Below, piece by piece: positions 24,858 to 32,873 of a stretch of DNA of 64,000 nt. The DNA comes from Terriglobia bacterium (GTDB lineage: Bacteria; Acidobacteriota; Terriglobia; Terriglobales; SCQP01). The position numbers were made by a program, and so were the translations under genes. The notes under the pieces were generated by a model that saw nothing but the letters and a program-made list of their open reading frames with translations, did not search any database and had not been told where the DNA came from. Where the stretch lies: assembly GCA_021323595.1 (NCBI GenBank), contig JAJPKR010000006.1:62001-126000 (forward strand). Reading direction: 5' to 3'. How positions within the stretch are numbered: position 1 is the first letter of the stretch; each line of letters starts with the position of its first letter.

Positions 24858-25667
24858 ATGCCTGGTCTCGGCGACGACTTCGAACGCCTAGTGGCGCTCA
24901 TGGCCCGTTTGCGCTCGCCCGAAGGCTGTCCCTGGGATCGTCGGCAGACTTTCGTCAGCATCAAGCCTTATACGCTGGAAGAGACGTACGAGGTGCTGCG
25001 TGCGATTGACGAGCACGATCGGCCTGGACTGCGCGACGAATTGGGCGATTTGCTCTTGCAGGTCTTGTTTTACGCGCAGATGGCGGCCGAAGAAGGCACA
25101 TTTGGAATCACCGATGTGCTCCATAGCCTCGAAGGGAAATTGATTCGCCGCCATCCGCATGTCTTTGGCGAGCCGGCCGGCGCCGCCATCGGCGCGGAGC
25201 AAGTGGTCGAGCGCTGGGAGGAGATCAAGCGCCGCGAGCGCGGCGCTCCGGCGGACGAATTGCCGTCGGCGCTAGGCGAGGAACAGCCGGGATGGCCGGC
25301 GATGGTCGAGTCGTATCAGATGGGCGAACGCGCGGCCCGCGCCGGGTTCGATTGGCCTGACGCCGCTGCCGTCCTCGACAAGATCGAGGAAGAAGCGAGG
25401 GAACTGCGCCGCGAGTTGCAGGCCGAGCCCGGCAACCCCGCGCGAGTCGCCGCCGAAGCCGGCGACTTGCTTTTCACCGCCGTGAACGTAGCGCGCCGCT
25501 TGGGTTGCGAGCCGGAATCGGCGCTCAAGGCGGCTAACCGCAAATTCCGCCGCCGTTTTATCGCCATGGAACAAGAGGTGGCCCGCCGCGGCCGGACCGT
25601 GGCAGGGAGCTCAGCCGAGGAGCTGAACGAAGCTTGGGAACACGTCAAAACACGGGAAAGCCGGTGA
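24858..25667 (+). CDS. mazG: nucleoside triphosphate pyrophosphohydrolase MazG
   Basis: The 269-residue protein has two MazG units. The first has the opening signature LRSPEGCPWDRRQTF and the metal-binding helices LEETYEVLRAID and LRDELGDLLLQVLFYAQ. The second covers about residues 160-250, with EEEARELRREL and EAGDLLFTAVN. MazG hydrolyses non-canonical and canonical NTPs to NMP and pyrophosphate. It is a cytosolic house-cleaning enzyme, also linked to lowering (p)ppGpp. It is the first gene of a five-gene operon in which every stop overlaps the next start; here GTGA joins it to the GNAT gene. Confidence 0.93.
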   Translation: MPGLGDDFERLVALMARLRSPEGCPWDRRQTFVSIKPYTLEETYEVLRAIDEHDRPGLRDELGDLLLQVLFYAQMAAEEGTFGITDVLHSLEGKLIRRHPHVFGEPAGAAIGAEQVVERWEEIKRRERGAPADELPSALGEEQPGWPAMVESYQMGERAARAGFDWPDAAAVLDKIEEEARELRRELQAEPGNPARVAAEAGDLLFTAVNVARRLGCEPESALKAANRKFRRRFIAMEQEVARRGRTVAGSSAEELNEAWEHVKTRESR

Positions 25668-26452
25668 CGGCGTCTTCCTCGCTTGCACTGCGTGCCTTGC
25701 ATGAAGTCGAGGAGTTCGAGGCGTGCGTGCAACTGCAGAAGGACGTCTGGGGTTTCGACGACGCCGATTTGGTGCCGGTGCGCATGTTCGTGGTGGCGCA
25801 CAAAGTGGGCGGGCAGGTCTTCGGCGCGTTCGACGGTTCGCGATTGGTCGGCTACGCCCTGGCCGTTCCCGGCGACCGCAACGGCCATCTTTATCTCCAT
25901 TCGCACATGCTCGCGGTCGCGCCCGAGTACCGCAATGCGGGAGTGGGGCGGCAGCTGAAGCTCCGCCAGCGCGAAGACGCACTGCAGCGCGGCATCGATC
26001 TCATGGAGTGGACCTTCGACCCGCTCGAAATCAAGAACGCCTATTTCAATATCGAGCGCCTCGGCGCGATTGCGCGCCGCTACGTGCCCAATCAGTACGG
26101 CATCACCTCGAGCGCCCTGCACGGCAACCTTCCTACCGATCGCTTGGTGGCGGAGTGGTGGTTGCGCTCGCGGCGCGTGGAGGCGGTTTTGGCCGGCCGC
26201 GCTCCGGCGCCGGCCGAGATCCAAGCGGAGGTGCGGGTGCCGGCGGAAATCCATTCCTGGAAGGATGCGGGCGACGCCCGCGCTGAAGCGGCGCAGACAG
26301 CGATCCGCGACGGTCTGCGCGCCGCCTTCGCCCGCGGCCTCGCCGTGCTGGCGTTTGCCCGCGAAGCCGGCGGCGCGGGCACGTATCGCCTGGGCCGGTG
26401 GGACGAAGATTGGAACTACGGACCGCCGCGCGCGGAGCAAGCCACGACATGA
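25664..26452 (+). CDS. COG3375-type predicted GNAT acetyltransferase
   Basis: The 262-residue protein belongs to the family of unusual GNAT-like proteins found beside N-acylamino acid racemase/OSBS genes. Characteristic stretches are LQKDVWGFDDADLVP (about 25-40), HSHMLAVAPEYRNAGVGRQL (acetyl-CoA loop near 90-100) and MEWTFDPLEIKNAYFNIERL (about 112-130). I chose the GTG at 25664, which overlaps the mazG stop as GTGA. A TTG at 25634 lies inside mazG and is less likely. Its stop overlaps the next ATG (ATGA). The pairing with the racemase suggests both act on N-acylated amino acids, with this enzyme making or using the acyl amino acid. That is inference. Confidence 0.8.
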   Translation: MTASSSLALRALHEVEEFEACVQLQKDVWGFDDADLVPVRMFVVAHKVGGQVFGAFDGSRLVGYALAVPGDRNGHLYLHSHMLAVAPEYRNAGVGRQLKLRQREDALQRGIDLMEWTFDPLEIKNAYFNIERLGAIARRYVPNQYGITSSALHGNLPTDRLVAEWWLRSRRVEAVLAGRAPAPAEIQAEVRVPAEIHSWKDAGDARAEAAQTAIRDGLRAAFARGLAVLAFAREAGGAGTYRLGRWDEDWNYGPPRAEQATT

Positions 26453-27555
26453 AACTCGAAGCCATTACCTTGCGCGAAATCCGCATGCCCCTGGTCTCGC
26501 CCTTCGAAACGAGCTTCGGGCGCACCACCGAGCGCCGCATTTTGCTGGTGCAAGTTCACGCCGGCGGCGCCGAGGGCTGGGGCGAGGTGACCTGCGGGGA
26601 GACGCCGTTTTATAGCCACGAGACCACCGACACCGCCCGCCACATCATCGCGGACTTCATTGCCCCGATGGTGCTCGGCAAACCCTTCGAGCATGCCGCC
26701 GAGCTGCGCGCGATGATGCGCCTCATTCGCGGTCATGCTATGGCCCGCGCCGCCGTGGAAGACGCGGTGTGGGAGATGCAGGCCCGCCTGGCTGGGCAGC
26801 CGCTGGCGCGCTTCATCGGCGGCAGCCGCGCGGAGATCGCCTGCGGCGTCTCGATCGGAATCAAGTCCACGATCGCCGAGCAGATCGCCGCGGTCGGCAA
26901 GGAGCTCGCCGCCGGGTATCAGCGCATCAAGGTGAAGATCAAGCCCGGCTGGGACGTGGAGGTGCTGCGCGCGCTGCGTCGCGAATTTCCCCGCGCCCGG
27001 CTCATGGGCGACGCCAACTCCGCCTACACGCTCGCCGACGCCGCGCATCTGCGGCAGCTCGATGCGCTCGACCTGATGATGCTCGAGCAGCCGCTCTGGC
27101 ACGACGATATCTATTTCCACGCCGAGTTGCAGCGGCAACTGCGCACGCCCATCTGCCTGGATGAGAGCATCGAGACGGCGCGCGATGCCGAGCAAGCGAT
27201 CGCCCTCGGCGCCTGCAAGATCATCAACGTCAAGCTCGGACGGGTGGGCGGCTTCTCTTCGGCGCGCGAAGTGCACGACGTGGCGCAACGCAACGGCATT
27301 CCCGTCTGGTGCGGGGGCATGCTGGAATCGGGCATCGGCCGCGCCCACAACATCGCCATGTCCACCCTGCCCAACTTCACCTTGCCGGGCGACGTGTCGG
27401 CCAGCCGGCGCTACTGGCAGGAAGATATCATCGAGCCGGAGGTGGAGGTCAGCGCTCAGGGCACCATCACCGTTCCCACCGCTCCGGGCCTGGGCTACAC
27501 GCCGCGCCTGGACCTGATGCGCCGCCTGACTGCGTGGGAAAAGACTCTGCGGTGA
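26449..27555 (+). CDS. menC: enolase-superfamily N-acylamino acid racemase / o-succinylbenzoate synthase
   Basis: The 368-residue protein has the complete muconate-lactonising-enzyme-type active site. It comprises Lys161-x-Lys163 in IKVKIKPGWD, metal ligands Asp188 (MGDANSAY), Glu213 (LEQPLW) and Asp238 (CLDESIET), and the second base Lys262 (NVKLGRVGG). Two bases on opposite faces allow both dehydration of SHCHC (menaquinone synthesis) and racemisation of N-acylamino acids. No other men genes are nearby. The neighbour is a GNAT of the type that accompanies racemases, so I lean to N-succinyl/N-acylamino acid racemase. Translation is coupled at both ends (ATGA upstream, GTGA downstream). Confidence 0.88.
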   Translation: MKLEAITLREIRMPLVSPFETSFGRTTERRILLVQVHAGGAEGWGEVTCGETPFYSHETTDTARHIIADFIAPMVLGKPFEHAAELRAMMRLIRGHAMARAAVEDAVWEMQARLAGQPLARFIGGSRAEIACGVSIGIKSTIAEQIAAVGKELAAGYQRIKVKIKPGWDVEVLRALRREFPRARLMGDANSAYTLADAAHLRQLDALDLMMLEQPLWHDDIYFHAELQRQLRTPICLDESIETARDAEQAIALGACKIINVKLGRVGGFSSAREVHDVAQRNGIPVWCGGMLESGIGRAHNIAMSTLPNFTLPGDVSASRRYWQEDIIEPEVEVSAQGTITVPTAPGLGYTPRLDLMRRLTAWEKTLR

Positions 27556-28490
27556 ATTCCCCCGCCGCCGGCTCCCGGCCTGCGCACGGCCCTGCCTTGC
27601 TCCTCTTGCTGGCGGCCTTGCTGGTGCTGGCGTGGGGTTTCAACTATGTTTTCGGCAAACTGGCGATCGCCGGCTTCGCGTCCGCTTCCGCCTCCCCCGC
27701 TCAGGCCGCGATCGCCGCGCGCATGATCCTGGCGGCAGCGGTGATGTTGCTCATCGCCGCCGCCGGTTGGGGCCGCGGCTGGATTCGGCCCGTCCGGCGC
27801 CGGGATTTTCCTCGCCTGGTCCTTCTCGGCTTGAGCGGCGTGACGCTGAACCAATACTTCTTCGTCCTCGGCCTGAAATACACCTCCGTCGCTCACGCGG
27901 CGCTGATTTTCGCCGTGACCCCGGTCTGCGTTCTTCTGCTGGCGGCCGCGATCCGCCAAGAGCCGATCACCCTCGCCAAAGTGATCGGGCTGCTGCTGTG
28001 CCTGGCCGGTGTCGCCGTGCTGATGCGTCCGGTGGCCGAGGCGGGCGCCAGCCGCAAAGGAGACCTCATCGAGCTGCTGGCGGCGATCGCCTTTGCCGTG
28101 TATACGGTGTGGGGAAAGGAGATCGTCGGTCGCATCGACACGATGACTTTCACGTTTTATACCTACGTCTTCGGCGGCATTTGCGTGTTGCCGCTCGTGT
28201 GGCCCGAGTTGGGGAGCACGCGCTGGCTGCAAGTCTCCGCGCTCGGCTGGTGGGGCGTGGCCTACATGGTGGCGGCGGGCTCGCTGTTGGCGTACTGGAT
28301 CTACTACGACCTAATGAAAAGCCTCTCCGCTGCCCAAGTCTCGGCGCTGTCGTATTTGGAGCCGGTGGTGGCGGCTTTTGCCGGCCTCTGGACCTTGCAC
28401 GAGCCGCTCACTTCCGGCCTGGCGCTGGGCGGCGGCGCCATTTTGCTCGGCGTCTATCTCGCCGAGCGTTCCCGTGCCCACGCCCTCTGA
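27552..28490 (+). CDS. EamA family (DMT superfamily) transporter
   Basis: The 312-residue inner-membrane protein has about ten hydrophobic segments arranged as two EamA repeats. Each repeat begins with a stretch like LVLAWGFNYVFGKLAIAG or ELLAAIAFAVYTVWGKEI. The conserved GVTLNQYFFVLGLKYTSVAHAAL and SLSYLEPVVAAFAG-type helices are present. Family members export amino acids and other small metabolites. With a GNAT and an N-acylamino acid racemase upstream, an amino acid derivative is a reasonable guess. The GTG start at 27552 overlaps the menC stop, and its stop overlaps the next ATG (TGATG). Confidence 0.88.
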   Translation: MNSPAAGSRPAHGPALLLLLAALLVLAWGFNYVFGKLAIAGFASASASPAQAAIAARMILAAAVMLLIAAAGWGRGWIRPVRRRDFPRLVLLGLSGVTLNQYFFVLGLKYTSVAHAALIFAVTPVCVLLLAAAIRQEPITLAKVIGLLLCLAGVAVLMRPVAEAGASRKGDLIELLAAIAFAVYTVWGKEIVGRIDTMTFTFYTYVFGGICVLPLVWPELGSTRWLQVSALGWWGVAYMVAAGSLLAYWIYYDLMKSLSAAQVSALSYLEPVVAAFAGLWTLHEPLTSGLALGGGAILLGVYLAERSRAHAL

Positions 28491-29854
28491 TGCCCGCGAT
28501 ACCACAGATTCTGCGCCGTAACGCCAATTACCGGCGCTTGTGGCTGGCGCAAGTGATCAGCGAAATGGGCGACTGGTTCAACCAGGTCGCCGTGTTCGCC
28601 GTGGCGCTGCATTTTACCGGCTCGGCGGTGGCGATCAGCTATGTGCTGATGAGCCAGACGATCCCCGCCGTGGTCATCGGACCGCTGGCGGGCGTGGTGC
28701 TCGATCGCGTCAATCGCCAACGCGCGCTGATCGTCAGCGACGTCGTCCGCGCCTTCGTGGCTCTGGGGCCGATCCTCGTGACTTCGCGCGCTCGCGTTTG
28801 GTGGCTGTATCCGCTCACGGTGCTGCTCGCCTCCGCCTCGCCCTTCTTCAACTCCGGCCGCTTGGCGCTGATCCCGACCATTGCGGGCGCGGACGAAATC
28901 TTGCCCGCCAACTCCATCACCCAAGCGACTCACTCCACCACCTTGGGTATCGGCTCGGCGCTGGCCGGCTTGCTAATTGCTCCGCTCGGCTTCCGCAACG
29001 CGTTCATCCTGAACTCGCTTTCGTTCGCGGGCTCGGCCTTTTTCATTTCGCGCATGCATCTCGCGCGCACAGCGGCGAGGGCGGCGGACGCCGGCGCCGT
29101 GCCCCAGCGTTCCCGCGCGGAGGCAACCGCGTCCGGGGAAGCGCGTGCGTTTCGCGAGTCGCCGGCCGCTCCGGTCGCGGTGCTGCCGGCGCAGCCCGGG
29201 ATCCCCAAGCCGGCGTCGCGCCGCTATGCCTGGCGCGAATACCGCGCCGGCCTCGCCTACATTCGCCGCGAACCGCTGGTGCTGGCGCTCTTGCTGGTGG
29301 GAGTGGGCTGGGCCACCGGCGGCGGCGCCATGCAGGTGCTCTTCAGCGTCTTCGGCGATTTGGTGTTTCATCGCGGCGCATTCGGCATCGGCATGCTGTA
29401 CGGCGCGGCGGGTCTGGGCCTGGCGCTGAGCGCCGCCGCGGCCAATTGGTTCGGCCCGCGCCTTCGCTTTGCGCCCTACAAGCGGGTCATCGCGCTCTGT
29501 TACCTCTGCTACGGCGCCCTGTACATCGCCTTCAGCCAGGAGCGGAGCTTTTGGATGGCGGTGCTTTTGATCGGTCTATCCCGCTACTTTATCGGCACGT
29601 CGAGCGTGCTCAACTTGACGCGCTTGATGCGGATCGTACCGGATCATTTGCGCGGCCGCGTCTTTGCCACCAACGAGACCATGACGCTCTCGACGATGTT
29701 GGTTTCGATGTTGATCGCCGGCATCGCCACGGTGCATTTTGGCGCTCGCGACGTGGCCCTGGCGGCGGGCCTGCTCAGTGGCAGCACCGCCCTGTGGTGG
29801 ATGCTGGCGGACCGCCTCGGCAAGCTGCGCGAACCCGCCCGTTACGAAATCTGA
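28490..29854 (+). CDS. MFS transporter (enterobactin-exporter-like, MFS_3 type)
   Basis: The 454-residue protein has about 12 hydrophobic segments. The N terminus RRNANYRRLWLAQVISEMGDWFNQVA is characteristic of the MFS_3/EntS-like group. The loop 2 motif appears as GPLAGVVLDRVNRQRAL. A long central loop of about 60 residues rich in Ala, Pro and Arg separates the two halves. The second half contains PDHLRGRVFATNETM. Such proteins are proton-driven exporters of siderophores, macrolides or other small molecules. It is the last gene of the coupled mazG-GNAT-menC-EamA-MFS operon. Two exporters in a row are notable. Confidence 0.88.
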   Translation: MPAIPQILRRNANYRRLWLAQVISEMGDWFNQVAVFAVALHFTGSAVAISYVLMSQTIPAVVIGPLAGVVLDRVNRQRALIVSDVVRAFVALGPILVTSRARVWWLYPLTVLLASASPFFNSGRLALIPTIAGADEILPANSITQATHSTTLGIGSALAGLLIAPLGFRNAFILNSLSFAGSAFFISRMHLARTAARAADAGAVPQRSRAEATASGEARAFRESPAAPVAVLPAQPGIPKPASRRYAWREYRAGLAYIRREPLVLALLLVGVGWATGGGAMQVLFSVFGDLVFHRGAFGIGMLYGAAGLGLALSAAAANWFGPRLRFAPYKRVIALCYLCYGALYIAFSQERSFWMAVLLIGLSRYFIGTSSVLNLTRLMRIVPDHLRGRVFATNETMTLSTMLVSMLIAGIATVHFGARDVALAAGLLSGSTALWWMLADRLGKLREPARYEI

Positions 29855-29939
29855 CGCGCCGCCGCCGGGGCATGCCGCGAGCCGCCGGACGCCGCAGTGC
29901 AGACCGCGCCGTCCTGCCGCTTTCGCCGTCGCGTCCCGG

Positions 29940-30353
29940 TTATTGTCCCGGTAACTGCCGCCAGCCGCGCCAGGTGCGCCCGCCGGTGTTGCCGAACTCG
30001 GGCTCTTCCGGGTAGACCGTGTCGGGGCGCGGGCCGGGCTTGAGCTTGGCCAGCACATCGGCCACGAGCTGGTTCAGGCTGCGATTGAAGCGGAAGCGCG
30101 TTTGTCCGTCGATGTGGAAGGGCAAAGCGATGGGCGCGCCGCCGGCGTCGAGCGCCGTCAGCACCTTGTGAATCGCCAGACCCTTGAGGTCGAGCCACGT
30201 CGTCGGCAGTCCATACTGCGCCGAGAATTCCTCGGCATTCACGGTCACGTCGGGGTGTTCGAAAAACCAGCGGGTGATCTTTTTCAGCGCCGGATGGGTC
30301 GTCAAAAAATTGTCCAGCGCGATCCAATCCGTTCGTTCGTAGTCCACGCCCAC
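29940..30353 (-). CDS. conserved-looking hypothetical protein, 137 residues
   Basis: I do not recognise this family. The protein is soluble, without signal peptide, and has the balanced composition of a real gene. It opens with VDYERTDWIALDNFLTTHPALKK-like helices and ends in a proline-rich tail (KPGPRPDTVYPEEPEF). A TAAAAT box on the minus strand lies directly before the GTG at 30353. If transcription starts 6-7 nt further, the next in-frame GTG at 30347 would be a leaderless start. It is divergent from the aminotransferase gene and its 3' end faces the MFS gene. Confidence 0.55.
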   Translation of the reverse strand: MGVDYERTDWIALDNFLTTHPALKKITRWFFEHPDVTVNAEEFSAQYGLPTTWLDLKGLAIHKVLTALDAGGAPIALPFHIDGQTRFRFNRSLNQLVADVLAKLKPGPRPDTVYPEEPEFGNTGGRTWRGWRQLPGQ

Positions 30354-30458
30354 ATTTTACAAGCGGTTGCCTCTTCCCGGCGGGCTCCCGGCCTCCTCCC
30401 GCGCGGCTTGGGGCGCGATGGAAACCAGCGCCCGCTCCGCGGGCCGCATCCGCGCGGC

Positions 30459-30464
30459 TATCAT
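30459..30464 (+). promoter_or_regulatory. -10-like TATCAT before the DegT aminotransferase
   Basis: TATCAT followed by G ends 9 nt before the GTG at 30474, matching the window's leaderless pattern and supporting that GTG as the start. Confidence 0.35.
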
Positions 30465-30473
30465 GGAAAATTC

Positions 30474-31598
30474 GTGGCCGCGCCGATCCCCCAGTTTTCG
30501 CTTGAGCGCCAGCATGCCGCGCTGGCCCCGCAGTTGGAGGCGGCGGCGGCGCGCGTGCTCGCCTCCGGCCGTTACGTGCAGGACGGGGAGGTTGCGGCGT
30601 TGGAAGCGGAACTGGCGGCGGCGCTCGGCGTATCGCAGGTGGTGGCCTGCGCCAGCGGCACCGATGCGCTGCATCTGGCGCTGCGCGCGGCCGGGGTTGG
30701 CGCCGGCGATGCCGTGCTCACGTCCCCGTTCACGTTCTTCGGCACCATCGGCGCGGTGCTGCTCGCCGGCGCCAAAGTCGAGTTCGCCGATATCGATCCC
30801 GCCTCGTTTCTGCTGACGCCGGAGGGCGTGGCGGCGGCGCTGCGGCGCCCGCGCCGCGAGCGGCTGGCGGCGATTCTGCCCGTCCATCTATATGGACGCA
30901 TGGCCGAGATGCCGGCCATCTGCCAGTTGGCCGCGGCCGCCGGCGTGCCCGTGATCGAAGATGCGGCCCAGGCGATTGGCGCGCGCCTGCCGGGCGCCGA
31001 GGGCGGCCGCCTGGTCGCTGCGGGCGCTTGGGGCGCCTGCGGCGCCATCAGCTTTTATCCCACCAAGAATTTGGGCGCGCTCGGCGAAGCCGGCTGTGTC
31101 GTGACCGGCGACGCGCGGCTCGCCAACCGGCTGCGGGAGCTGCGCAGCCACGGCAGCCCGCGCCGCTACGAGCACGAACGCTTGGGCTGGAACGCGCGCA
31201 TGGACGAGCTGCAGGCCGCTTGGCTGCGCGTCAAGCTGCCGCATCTGCCGCGCTGGACCGAGCGGCGGCGCGCCCTGGCCGCGCGCTACGAGCAGTTGCT
31301 GGCGCCGCTCGCCGGCACGGTCGCGCTTCCCGAACGCACGCCCGATCACGTCTTCCACCAGTACACGATTCGCACCCCTCGCCGCGACGAACTGCGCGCC
31401 CATCTCGAACGGCAGGGCATCGGCACCGAGGTCTATTACCCGCGCGCCGCCCACCAGCAGCCCGCTCTCGCCGGTCCGTGGCCGCCGCTGCCCGAGGCCG
31501 AGCGCGCCGCGCGCGAGGTCCTGTCGCTGCCCCTGTTTCCCGAGCTCGAAGACGCCGAAGTCGAGCGCGTCGCCGCCGCCCTGCGCGGCTTCTTTTGA
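30474..31598 (+). CDS. DegT/DnrJ/EryC1/StrS family sugar aminotransferase
   Basis: The 374-residue PLP enzyme has the family motif [15 protein letters not shown] with the Schiff-base Lys198. Others are [15 protein letters not shown] (about 55-70), PFTFFGT and [11 protein letters not shown]. It transaminates a keto-sugar nucleotide, with glutamate as usual donor. I chose the GTG at 30474 because it starts the family's typical [13 protein letters not shown] opening and follows a TATCAT box by 9 nt. In-frame sequence further upstream overlaps the divergent gene. The gene sits at the edge of the polysaccharide locus, separated from it by an epimerase pseudogene. It is a paralogue of the FdtB-like gene at 40.7 kb. 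The exact sugar is unknown. Confidence 0.88.
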   Translation: MAAPIPQFSLERQHAALAPQLEAAAARVLASGRYVQDGEVAALEAELAAALGVSQVVACASGTDALHLALRAAGVGAGDAVLTSPFTFFGTIGAVLLAGAKVEFADIDPASFLLTPEGVAAALRRPRRERLAAILPVHLYGRMAEMPAICQLAAAAGVPVIEDAAQAIGARLPGAEGGRLVAAGAWGACGAISFYPTKNLGALGEAGCVVTGDARLANRLRELRSHGSPRRYEHERLGWNARMDELQAAWLRVKLPHLPRWTERRRALAARYEQLLAPLAGTVALPERTPDHVFHQYTIRTPRRDELRAHLERQGIGTEVYYPRAAHQQPALAGPWPPLPEAERAAREVLSLPLFPELEDAEVERVAAALRGFF

Positions 31599-31629
31599 TC
31601 CATCGCTCTGACTTCGCGCGCCTCGCGAG

Positions 31630-31929
31630 CACGCCGGAATAAGGCGAACTTGGGTCCCGGCGCGGACCGAAAACATTGAAATACCGCAAGATCAAGGTTT
31701 CCAGACCGAAGGCCTCATGGAAGCAGCGTATATAAAATTCCCCGCCCAACTTTGAGACCGGGCCGGCCAAATCATCCTTCATGAGTTCGAATCAGACCCC
31801 GGCCACGTTCTCCCACTTTCCCGTCGCAAAGTTATCCACCCCGCGCACCCTGCGGCCCCCCGTCAGAAGTGCTCGAACTATGGACGAGCCGATAAACCCC
31901 GCCACGCCAGTAACGAGGCAGTTCGCCAT
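31630..31929 (-). pseudogene. broken NAD-dependent sugar epimerase/dehydratase gene
   Basis: The minus strand starts with an intact N terminus at 31929: MANCLVTGVAGFIGSSIV, an NAD-binding Rossmann motif, then DNFATGKWENVAGV. A TGA follows at 31794-31792. In the same frame the sequence resumes near 31764 with [20 protein letters not shown] and [18 protein letters not shown], which are epimerase motifs from about 100 residues further on. Homology stops again near 31630. The gene has therefore lost an internal block of about 300 bp and its 3' half. It is a relic of a UDP-sugar epimerase at the locus boundary. Confidence 0.75.
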
Positions 31930-32108
31930 CGCCCCAAAATACCGCACCCTGCACCTGCGCGGCGCGGCCCGGTGCCTCGCAGCGGCCCGCCCCAGTTTCG
32001 TGCGAACCCCGCGCAGGCCGACGACAGGCCTTCCGGCAAACGGTGCGAAACACCCCCGCGCACCCAGCACGGCACCTAGGTCTCGCCAACGGCACACCCT
32101 GCTTCTGC

Positions 32109-32137
32109 TTGCGCCCTCACTCAATTTCAGCTATGCT
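32109..32137 (+). promoter_or_regulatory. candidate promoter of the polysaccharide operon
   Basis: TTGCGC (32109-32114) and TATGCT (32132-32137) are separated by 17 bp, the best -35/-10 pair I see in the window. Transcription would start near 32144 and give a leader of about 56 nt ahead of the NusG-like gene. The region 31930-32108 upstream shows no other gene. Confidence 0.45.
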
Positions 32138-32176
32138 GGCGCCACTCGCCCAAAGCTCGCGGCGATGAACGCGTCT

Positions 32177-32199
32177 TGAGTCCATCACGATGGGACTCA
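32177..32199 (+). promoter_or_regulatory. 5'-leader hairpin ending 1 nt before the NusG-like start codon
   Basis: TGAGTCC (32177-32183) and GGACTCA (32193-32199) form a perfect 7-bp stem with the loop ATCACGATG. The ATG of the antiterminator gene follows after a single G, so no Shine-Dalgarno site is free. The hairpin may control translation, or pause polymerase for loading of the NusG-like protein; both are inference. Confidence 0.4.
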
Positions 32200-32200
32200 G

Positions 32201-32758
32201 ATGCCGGAGGTCCATTCGTTGGCGGGGAACATTGGCGGCACGGAGAATTGGCTCGCAGCCTACACGCGGCCGCGTCACGAGCACAAGGTCGCGGAGTATT
32301 TCCTCCACCGCCGCTGGCAGGTCTTTCTGCCCACTCATTCCAGTTGGCGCTACTGGAGCGATCGCCGCAAGCTGGTGCGCTTGCCGCTGTTTCCTTCCTA
32401 CGTGTTCGTCAAGCTGAACGAGGAGGAGCGGCGGCGGGCGGTGCAAGCGCCCGGCTTGATGGGTTGGGTCAGGGGCGCGCAAGGCCCGGCGCGGGTGGAT
32501 GAAGACGAGTTGCGCGCGATCGCCAAGCTGCTGCAAAGCGGCCTGGCCTTCGACCCCTTGCCCGCCGTCGAGATCGGCGATGAGGTCGAGATCGTGGCCG
32601 GTTCCCTGCGGGGCTGCCGCGGCCGGCTGCTGCGCAAACAGCAGGGCGCCGTCGCCTTGCTGGTGAGCGCCATCAACGGCGGCGTGCGCGTGAACCTGCC
32701 GGATCCGACTTGGATTCGCCCTCTGCCGCGCGCGGCGCGGGCCGGCGCCGGCGCCTAG
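32201..32758 (+). CDS. NusG/RfaH/UpxY-type transcription antiterminator
   Basis: The 185-residue protein has an N-terminal NGN domain (about 15-110): NWLAAYTRPRHEHKVAEYF and RLPLFPSYVFVKL, the hallmarks of NusG paralogues. A C-terminal KOW domain follows (about 128-165): VEIGDEVEIVAGSLRGCRG. Specialised NusG paralogues such as UpxY and RfaH sit at the head of capsule or O-antigen operons and suppress premature termination in them. Its place as first gene before wzc fits this exactly. The ATG follows a leader hairpin by 1 nt. The C-terminal tail is Ala/Arg/Pro-rich. Confidence 0.88.
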   Translation: MPEVHSLAGNIGGTENWLAAYTRPRHEHKVAEYFLHRRWQVFLPTHSSWRYWSDRRKLVRLPLFPSYVFVKLNEEERRRAVQAPGLMGWVRGAQGPARVDEDELRAIAKLLQSGLAFDPLPAVEIGDEVEIVAGSLRGCRGRLLRKQQGAVALLVSAINGGVRVNLPDPTWIRPLPRAARAGAGA

Positions 32759-32873
32759 AATCAAGATCGCAGGCGTCCGGCCGCAGCGCCCGCGGCCGCC
32801 GCCGCGCCCGATTGTGCTAGTTCCGCGCGGCGCGAATCGCGTTGGACCCTGGCAGCCGTCTGGAGTGAATCGC

